8,946 nucleotides of DNA from CAIMMJ01 sp037131955 (lineage in GTDB: Bacteria; Bacteroidota; Bacteroidia; UBA4408): assembly GCA_037131955.1 (NCBI GenBank), contig JBAXQC010000090.1:1-8946 (forward strand), in the 5' to 3' direction. The notes below the pieces were generated by a model that saw nothing but the letters and a program-made list of their open reading frames with translations, did no database searches and had not been told where the DNA came from. Both the position numbers and the translations under genes were made by a program. This document shows positions 1 to 4,893 of this stretch, piece after piece; within the stretch, counting starts at the first letter, position 1; every line of letters starts with the position of its first letter.

Positions 1-1
1 A

Positions 2-2530
2 AAATCTATTTATCCAAATCGTTATACTTTCAAAGAAAAAAGTAAAATGGGGGTGGTTGACAGTCTCGGAAAGAAGATAATAAATGCTATTTATGACAAG
101 GTTTTTGTTGATAAAGAATATAGCAATGGTTTTAATACTAAATTGAACAATAAATATGGTTTAATGGATTTTAATGGCGCAGAAGTTATTCCCCCAATAT
201 TAGATGATATAAAATCTGTTGATAATTTTAAACTAACAAGATTAAATAAAAAGTATTGTATATACTTAAAAAATGAGGATAGATTTTTAAAAGGGACTGA
301 TAACATAGATAGTTTGTTTTCATTCAAGTTGAACTATATTCCCTTTAACGCTATTAGAATTGATAATAAATGGGGAGTACTTGATTTAAATGGAAAAAAA
401 ATAATAGATACTGAATTTGATTCTATAAGCCGAAAATTCACATCTGACTCCATAGTTTGTTTCAAAAACAATCTCAAAACTACATTTTATCTGAACGATA
501 ACAATCTATCAAACAAAAGGACTGCAAAAGCATACATTAACTCAAATTTGTTTTCATTACCATGGTTCACTTATATTGGCAAAAATTGGTACTTCAATTG
601 GGCAAATAATAAATACTATAAATTATTTGATAAAAATGGAAACCGTGTGATGATTATATCCGACAAGGTAATATTCAATTCAGACAAATACACAATCACT
701 ATTATTAATTTAGCAGACAAAAAAGAAAATTTAATTTATCAATATTATAACTCATTTGATTTTGTAGACTTTGAGGAGTATGATTTTAATCAATTTGATT
801 TGTATGAGGGTTCAAAAACTGCATTTGGAGTATTTGATGAAATAAATAACAAATTTATAGTTCCTACTGCTTACAAAAGTATTAAACTTCAGATAAATGA
901 CGCAGTTGTAGTGTGCAAAAATGAAAATAACAAGTATTTAATATATAATCTTGATGGAAAAGTTTTAATTGAGAATATTCAAGAATTTGGTGAACTAGGT
1001 GACGGGGTTTATTCTTTTAAGCAAAATGGGAAAGTTGGATTTATTAGTAAAGAAGGAAAAATTAAGATTAAACCAAAGTTTTTTTCTGCAACTAAATTTG
1101 TAAAAAATAGGGCAATTGTAAGAGACTATGTTTCAAACAAATTTGGAGTTATTGATTTAAGTGACAATATTATTATTCCGCTTGTTTATGATAACATAAC
1201 TTTCTCCGGTTCTGACTCCACAAATTTTTTAGTTGAAAAAGCATTCAATAAATGGGGTTATATCTACAATGACGGTAGTTATTCTGAATTTAGTTACGTT
1301 AACTGTGCTAACATTGAAAATAATTTTTCTTCTGTAAAAGGTTTTAATGGAAAATGGGCGCTATTCTCTAAGTATAGTAATAAGGAAGTTACTTCTTTTG
1401 ATTACTCAAATATCGGTTTAATGAAAGATAATTTTGCTCCCATAAAATTTAAAAACTTTTGGGGTGCGATTGATTCAACTGGAAATAAAACTATTGAATT
1501 TAAATACCAAGAAGTTGGAAATGTAAATTGTGGTTTAATAAAAATAAAAAATAACAATCAATTTGGTTTTATTAATTTAAATGGAGAAGAAATAGTAAAA
1601 ACTAAGTTTGAAAAAACTTTTGACTTTAATAGCGAAAGAGCAATTTTTATTGACGACAATCAATATGGATTCATAAACAAGTATAATAAAATTATTGTTA
1701 AGCCAAAATTTGATTTTATTTCAGATTTTTCACAAAATGGTTTGGCAATTTTTCGGTCTGCAAATAAATTCGGTCTAATTGATACTTCAGGAAAAATTAT
1801 TGTCAAGGCAAAGTATAATTCATTAATAATCTCAAAAGAAAACAAATACGTTTTTAAAGAAAATAATTTAACCGGCCTTTTAAATAATTTTGGAGAAGAA
1901 GTTTTTAAAATTAAATGTAATAAAATAAAACACTTAAACGATACCTTAGTTGCAATAAAGAATCAAGATGTTTGGAAAATAACTTCGACTAAGCATAAAC
2001 TTAGTAATGATGTTTTATTTGATTTTGAACCTCAAATAAATAAAAATTTGATTTTTGGACCCTTAAAAAACAATTCTTTCGTATTTGATAATGCTTTAAA
2101 TTTATTATTAAAAGAGAATGCTGAAATTTCAAGTGCCCTCTCCGACAATGTATTAAAAATAAAATATTCCGATTCTGAATTTAATCTAATTGATACAATG
2201 GGCTTTTTTTTATTGCCTCAAAATAGTAAATATGAAATAAATTCATTTCAGAATGAGTTTATTATTACAAAAAACAACAACATGTTTTCTTTTACACATT
2301 TAGGCGAATTAATAAGTAAATCAGATTACATTTTTTCTGATATTAAATTTAGGAATAAAGAGTATTTAATTGCGAAGATAGCTACCCTTAAAGGTTTAGT
2401 TGATTATGATGGGAATGAAACTATACCTGTTGTCTATTTTAAATTGAACTATTTAAATAAGATTTATGTTGGCACCAAAGGCACTGAAGTCAATTATTAT
2501 AATAACAATGGATCATTAATGTTTAAATAG
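2..2530 (+). CDS. WG-repeat protein, 5' end outside the window
   Basis: The reading frame is open from the left edge to a TAG at 2528-2530, giving 842 visible residues. The first ATG (47) is probably not the start: the 15 codons before it, ending FKEKSK, followed by MGVVDSLGKKII, form a normal WG repeat unit, so the gene begins upstream. The protein is built almost entirely of degenerate WG-type units of the pattern (K/Q)(W/F/Y)G-hydrophobic-hydrophobic-D-x-x-G-K-x-I-x-x-x-(Y/F)-D. Clear ones include KWGVLDLNGKKII, KFGVIDLSDNIII, FWGAIDSTGNKTI, QFGFINLNGEEIV, KFGLIDTSGKIIV and LKGLVDYDGNETI; I count roughly 15-18. WG repeats are predicted beta-rich units with no established biochemical role; they are common in Bacteroidota. 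No catalytic domain or membrane segment is visible, and any signal peptide would lie outside the window. The last unit ends at NNNGSLMFK, without a C-terminal sorting domain. Family assignment is confident; function is unknown. Confidence 0.9.
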   Translation, partial: KSIYPNRYTFKEKSKMGVVDSLGKKIINAIYDKVFVDKEYSNGFNTKLNNKYGLMDFNGAEVIPPILDDIKSVDNFKLTRLNKKYCIYLKNEDRFLKGTDNIDSLFSFKLNYIPFNAIRIDNKWGVLDLNGKKIIDTEFDSISRKFTSDSIVCFKNNLKTTFYLNDNNLSNKRTAKAYINSNLFSLPWFTYIGKNWYFNWANNKYYKLFDKNGNRVMIISDKVIFNSDKYTITIINLADKKENLIYQYYNSFDFVDFEEYDFNQFDLYEGSKTAFGVFDEINNKFIVPTAYKSIKLQINDAVVVCKNENNKYLIYNLDGKVLIENIQEFGELGDGVYSFKQNGKVGFISKEGKIKIKPKFFSATKFVKNRAIVRDYVSNKFGVIDLSDNIIIPLVYDNITFSGSDSTNFLVEKAFNKWGYIYNDGSYSEFSYVNCANIENNFSSVKGFNGKWALFSKYSNKEVTSFDYSNIGLMKDNFAPIKFKNFWGAIDSTGNKTIEFKYQEVGNVNCGLIKIKNNNQFGFINLNGEEIVKTKFEKTFDFNSERAIFIDDNQYGFINKYNKIIVKPKFDFISDFSQNGLAIFRSANKFGLIDTSGKIIVKAKYNSLIISKENKYVFKENNLTGLLNNFGEEVFKIKCNKIKHLNDTLVAIKNQDVWKITSTKHKLSNDVLFDFEPQINKNLIFGPLKNNSFVFDNALNLLLKENAEISSALSDNVLKIKYSDSEFNLIDTMGFFLLPQNSKYEINSFQNEFIITKNNNMFSFTHLGELISKSDYIFSDIKFRNKEYLIAKIATLKGLVDYDGNETIPVVYFKLNYLNKIYVGTKGTEVNYYNNNGSLMFK

Positions 2531-2579
2531 AATCTAACAAATACATATAATTAAAACACAATATCAAAATTTACAAAGT

Positions 2580-2611
2580 AAACTCCTTCTTTATAAGGAA
2601 ATTTGGAGTTT
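2580..2611 (+). terminator. possible hairpin terminator after the WG-repeat gene
   Basis: A 7-bp stem, AAACTCC (2580-2586) with GGAGTTT (2605-2611), starts 50 nt after the WG-gene stop. Its loop can also pair internally (CCTT 2585-2588 with AAGG 2595-2598 as an alternative). No U-run follows on the plus strand, so it is a weak candidate for an intrinsic terminator. No other terminator-like structure is closer to the stop. Confidence 0.3.
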
Positions 2612-2671
2612 CGAATCAAGTTTCAAAAGCAGTTTATTTTAATTGAAACACAATCTGGATGCTTGATTCGA
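2611..2671. repeat. compound inverted repeat beside the gene remnant
   Basis: Outer arms TCGAATCAAG (2611-2620) and CTTGATTCGA (2662-2671) are perfect 10-bp reverse complements. Nested inside are TTTCAA (2621-2626) and TTGAAA (2643-2648), which extend the left arm directly and leave a bulge on the right. The right arm ends at 2671, only two bases before the near-identical repeat with the intact lipoprotein gene begins at 2674. It overlaps the last codons of the remnant frame. It could be a folded 3' untranslated element or the scar of a recombination event; which one cannot be told from sequence alone. Confidence 0.45.
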
Positions 2672-2879
2672 TTCAAACACCGAACTCTCTCCGGCATCAC
2701 TTGCAGCAGGCAAAGATTTTATAGGAGAAAAATTTTCAACCTCTCTTCGGTGATATACATTTTTTAGAAAAGGAAATTCAGGATTGTCTCGAGTGGCAAT
2801 TCATCGGAGTATTTCTTTTAATTTGTTTTTGCATAAACTCCATTCCATAGATAAACGATTTGCCTTTAGTTATTTCGTA
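2639..2879 (-). pseudogene. decayed C-terminal fragment of a paralogue of the CxxCH lipoprotein
   Basis: Read on the minus strand, this stretch encodes a broken copy of the C-terminus of the protein at 3727-4893. The best part reads NPEFPFLKNVYHRREVENF and continues through SPIKSLPAASDA, as in the intact gene. Upstream of it comes RLSMEWS, matching RLAMEWN. The alignment to the intact gene is ungapped at an offset of 1067 from about 2848 down to 2669. An in-frame TGA (complement of 2801-2803) replaces the glycine codon of the SGIAT motif. Between TACGAA (complement of 2874-2879) and the MEW codons there are four extra bases relative to the intact gene, a frameshift. No N-terminal part, signal peptide or CxxCH motif is present. 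Beyond the shared region the frame runs on with its own tail to TAA (complement of 2639-2641). It is non-functional as a protein and is best read as the relic of a tandem duplicate. Confidence 0.75.
2674..2786. repeat. direct repeat, copy 1 (113 bp, inside the pseudogene)
   Basis: This copy matches 3741-3853 at 109 of 113 positions by direct ungapped comparison, in the same orientation. It covers the C-terminal codons of the lipoprotein remnant. Outside it identity collapses: over the next 62 bases (2787-2848 against 3854-3915) I count only 36 matches. The two copies bracket the toxin-antitoxin module. Confidence 0.9.
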
Positions 2880-3001
2880 AAATTTTTTCCTAAAAACATT
2901 ATTCTTGAAAATTAACTTCTTCCTTTGATCAACAGCTAAAGTGTCCTTTTACATTTGCAGAAATATCTTTATATTTATAGACAATTTTATACTATAACAA
3001 C
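2880..3001. other. gene-free stretch before the toxin-antitoxin module
   Basis: This AT-rich stretch separates the recognisable remnant from the antitoxin start. Minus-strand frames here show short open pieces that do not match the intact lipoprotein convincingly, so they may be decayed paralogue sequence or unrelated. The promoter of the toxin-antitoxin module should lie here, since it is the only space upstream of it. A TTTG at 2954-2957 and a TATATTTA at 2970-2977 resemble the Bacteroidota -33 and -7 elements, but they are spaced too closely to be called a promoter. Confidence 0.5.
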
Positions 3002-3238
3002 ATGACTATAAAAGCTATTCGCACTAAAGTGCACAAATATATTGACGAAGCGGACATTAAAGTACTTGAAGTTGTAAATCAGCTATTGGAGGTTTATCGG
3101 CAAAACAAAAACAGTTTATTGACAGAAGAGCAACAAAAAGAGGTGCAAAAAAGATCTGCACTTTATAAAGCGGGAAAAACAAAGGCTTACTCTATCCCAG
3201 AAGCTCGTAAACTTTTAAAACAAAAACTTTCATCTTAA
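3002..3238 (+). CDS. antitoxin of a type II toxin-antitoxin module
   Basis: A 78-residue protein, rich in charge and predicted mostly helical. It starts at the ATG at 3002 (MTIKAIRTKVHKYIDEAD) and stops at TAA 3236-3238. The N-terminal part resembles the small antitoxins paired with RelE/ParE toxins in Bacteroidota. The C-terminal half, with TEEQQKEVQKRSALYKAGKT followed by a SIPEARKLL segment, fits the tail of addiction-module antitoxins (a basic xxGKxxxYS stretch followed by EARxxL), which usually wraps around the toxin. The toxin gene begins one base after the stop, so the pair is almost certainly co-transcribed and translationally linked. Such antitoxins neutralise the toxin and often repress their own promoter; no classic DNA-binding motif is obvious here. 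No Shine-Dalgarno sequence precedes the ATG, as is usual in this phylum. The assignment rests on sequence pattern and the paired toxin. Confidence 0.8.
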   Translation: MTIKAIRTKVHKYIDEADIKVLEVVNQLLEVYRQNKNSLLTEEQQKEVQKRSALYKAGKTKAYSIPEARKLLKQKLSS

Positions 3239-3239
3239 A

Positions 3240-3545
3240 GTGCCTAAGTACAAAATAATTATTCTGGAGCAGGCTATTTCTGAATTAGCTGAATCTTGCT
3301 CTTTTTACAACGATAAAGTTTCTGGATTAGGTTTTGAATTTGAAGAAGAAGTTTTTCAGCATCTTGAAATTATCAAAGAGAATCCTTTTATATTCCCAAT
3401 TAAGTTTGCAAATATCCATGAGGCTGTGTTAAGTAGTTTTCCATTTGTAATAAACTATGAAGTATCTGGAAAACAAATTATTGTTTCTGCTATATTCCAT
3501 ACTAAACAACATCCAGACAAAAAATCAAAAAGGAAATTGAAGTAA
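3240..3545 (+). CDS. RelE/ParE-family toxin of a type II toxin-antitoxin module
   Basis: A 101-residue protein starting with GTG at 3240-3242, one base after the antitoxin stop. MPKYKIIILEQAISELAES is the expected N-terminus of the family, so the GTG start is preferred. The fold markers follow in order: AISELAESCSFYND (residues 12-25), the SGLGFEFEEEVFQHLEII helix (28-45), ENPFIFP (47-53), FPFVINYEV (67-75) and a last strand IIVSAIFHTKQHPD (80-93) with a basic tail. RelE members cleave mRNA on the ribosome and ParE members act on gyrase; which applies cannot be read from sequence. Many relatives carry arginine or lysine just before the FPY/FPF motif, whereas this one has HEAVLSS (residues 60-66), so its activity may be altered. 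It points in the opposite direction to the operon on its right. Confidence 0.88.
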   Translation: MPKYKIIILEQAISELAESCSFYNDKVSGLGFEFEEEVFQHLEIIKENPFIFPIKFANIHEAVLSSFPFVINYEVSGKQIIVSAIFHTKQHPDKKSKRKLK

Positions 3546-3726
3546 ATTTTGTTTCATCACAAGAAACTGAACAATAGCTTCAGATGGTATCAACTGCTTT
3601 ACAGAAAGTTGGAGAGTGGAAAAACTTCAATTTTGATTTCCGTAGGGCTAAAGAAAAGTTTAAATTTAATGGTTTCAGATGGATTTATTTCCAATTCAAA
3701 CAATGAATTAAACCATATTTATTTCC
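3546..3726. other. convergent gap between the toxin and the minus-strand operon
   Basis: This 181-bp gap separates the toxin stop from the lipoprotein stop. It holds a compound hairpin (3669-3716) and no convincing gene. A plus-strand open frame begins with a TTG at 3549 and runs into the antisense of the lipoprotein 3' end; it shows no recognisable domain. Confidence 0.55.
3669..3716 (-). terminator. possible terminator at the end of the fabF operon
   Basis: Outer arms ATGGTTT (3669-3675) and AAACCAT (3710-3716) are perfect reverse complements. They enclose a second hairpin, AATTCA (3693-3698) with TGAATT (3704-3709). On the minus strand this lies 11-58 nt past the lipoprotein stop, followed by AT-rich sequence with short T-runs. 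The position suits a terminator for the operon, and possibly for the converging toxin gene. The stems are AT-rich and weak. Confidence 0.35.
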
Positions 3727-4893
3727 TCAATACTCCGGCTCAAACACCGAACTCTCTCTGGCATCACTTGCAGCAGGCAAAGATTTTATAGGAGAAAAAT
3801 TTTCAACCTCTCTGCGGTGATAAACATTTTTTAAAAAAGGAAATTCAGGATTGGTGTGTGTAGCTATTCCGCTTAATAAATCAAGCACTTTGCTTTCTGA
3901 AACATTCCATTCCATCGCCAATCTTTTTACGTTAGGTTCGTAATAACTCAAATAAATATATTCTGCCTGGGCATGAATTTTTTTATCGCTGTACTTAATA
4001 TAACTGTTGCTTGCAGCATGAAACTTTTCTAATTTTTCTGATGCCAAATTTCTATCATTTAAAAATTCTTCTTTGCTAATGTATCCAGCAATATCAGAGG
4101 TTTCTCTAAAAAGAGGTTGAATTCCGCTTTCGTGGCACCACATGCATTTTGCAGGCTTTCCGGCATTGCTAAAAAATGGATCGGAAGAAGTTTTTAATTT
4201 CCCTTGTTCGTCATATATAATAAATCGAGGTTGTCCGTTTTTCATAAAGTCAAACACTTCTGTAGAATTTGCTTGGATAAAATTATTGGATGAAAAAAAT
4301 CCTTTTCCTTCGTATGAAACAAAGTAGTTTTTTAAAACATCTTGCTCTTCAATAGAATATTCTATAAGCCTTGCCTCTTTTGAAATAGAGGAGGAATCGC
4401 ATGCAAATTGTTTTTTAGTAAAAGCAGAATACTTTGATAAGAACCCAATAAAAGATTTTTCTGCTCCTGTAATTTTGTAGTAATTGTTGGATGAATTAAA
4501 ACAAATGGCAAAAAATCGTCCTGCATCAATTCCTTCTTTTAAAGTGTATTCCTCTGTGTTTTTTAGTTTTGAGGAGATTATTCTCAAAGCAGTCAATGCC
4601 GATTCTTCAAAACCCAATAATTCTAATTTTACAAAAATTTTGTTTCCCGAAACAGTAAGTGCAGAGGAGAACTTTTCTTTGGGGAGTTCAGCACCCAAAT
4701 AAGAAAAAAGCCAAGCCATACCGTCAATAAACTCTTGCTCTGTTTGTGTTTCGGGAAATGAATACCTAATAAGAGTTATTCTTTCGTCAATTTCTTCTTG
4801 CACATCGTATCTGCAAGATTGATAGGGAATAACAAGCAATAGAAATGTAAAAGGCAAAAACAAAAAATGTTTAAAAAAGTGCTTAAAAATCAT
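3727..4893 (-). CDS. predicted exported (lipo)protein with one CxxCH haem-binding motif
   Basis: I do not recognise the family. From the ATG at 4893 it has 388 residues; a TTG four codons earlier (4905) is possible but less likely. The N-terminus has lysines and histidines, then a hydrophobic stretch (FLFLPFTFLLLVIP) ending in YQSC at Cys27. That is a signal peptide with a loose lipobox, so it is probably a lipoprotein. The middle is a mixed globular region without known motifs. CMWCH (Cys250, Cys253, His254) is a canonical c-type haem attachment motif and implies a periplasmic or surface location. The C-terminus is helical, with EYIYLSYYEPNVKRLAMEW and a polar tail ending FEPEY. The start overlaps the upstream AsmA-like gene by 11 nt, so it is the last gene of the fabF operon. 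A decayed partial copy lies at 2639-2879. CxxCH could also bind a metal without haem; function is unknown. Confidence 0.8.
   Translation of the reverse strand: MIFKHFFKHFLFLPFTFLLLVIPYQSCRYDVQEEIDERITLIRYSFPETQTEQEFIDGMAWLFSYLGAELPKEKFSSALTVSGNKIFVKLELLGFEESALTALRIISSKLKNTEEYTLKEGIDAGRFFAICFNSSNNYYKITGAEKSFIGFLSKYSAFTKKQFACDSSSISKEARLIEYSIEEQDVLKNYFVSYEGKGFFSSNNFIQANSTEVFDFMKNGQPRFIIYDEQGKLKTSSDPFFSNAGKPAKCMWCHESGIQPLFRETSDIAGYISKEEFLNDRNLASEKLEKFHAASNSYIKYSDKKIHAQAEYIYLSYYEPNVKRLAMEWNVSESKVLDLLSGIATHTNPEFPFLKNVYHRREVENFSPIKSLPAASDARESSVFEPEY
3741..3853. repeat. direct repeat, copy 2 (113 bp, 3' end of the lipoprotein gene)
   Basis: This is the partner of 2674-2786, with four mismatches in 113 bases. 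It encodes the last ~38 residues of the intact CxxCH lipoprotein apart from its final four codons. The two copies are 954 bp apart, and the toxin-antitoxin genes occupy most of that distance. Confidence 0.9.

Noticed and set aside
47..49. ATG at 47 as the start of the WG-repeat protein
   Set aside because: The codons before it stay open to the window edge and encode the first half of a regular WG unit.
2954..2977. TTTG and TATATTTA as a promoter for the toxin-antitoxin module
   Set aside because: The two elements are only 12 bases apart, shorter than the spacing expected for Bacteroidota promoters, and such strings are common in AT-rich DNA.
3549..3791. An 80-codon plus-strand open frame beginning with TTG after the toxin
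   Set aside because: Weak start, no recognisable domain, and its second part is the antisense of the lipoprotein C-terminus.
2674..3853. Direct repeats as ends of an insertion sequence or a CRISPR array
   Set aside because: There are only two copies, they encode part of a gene, and no transposase, integrase or spacer pattern lies between them.
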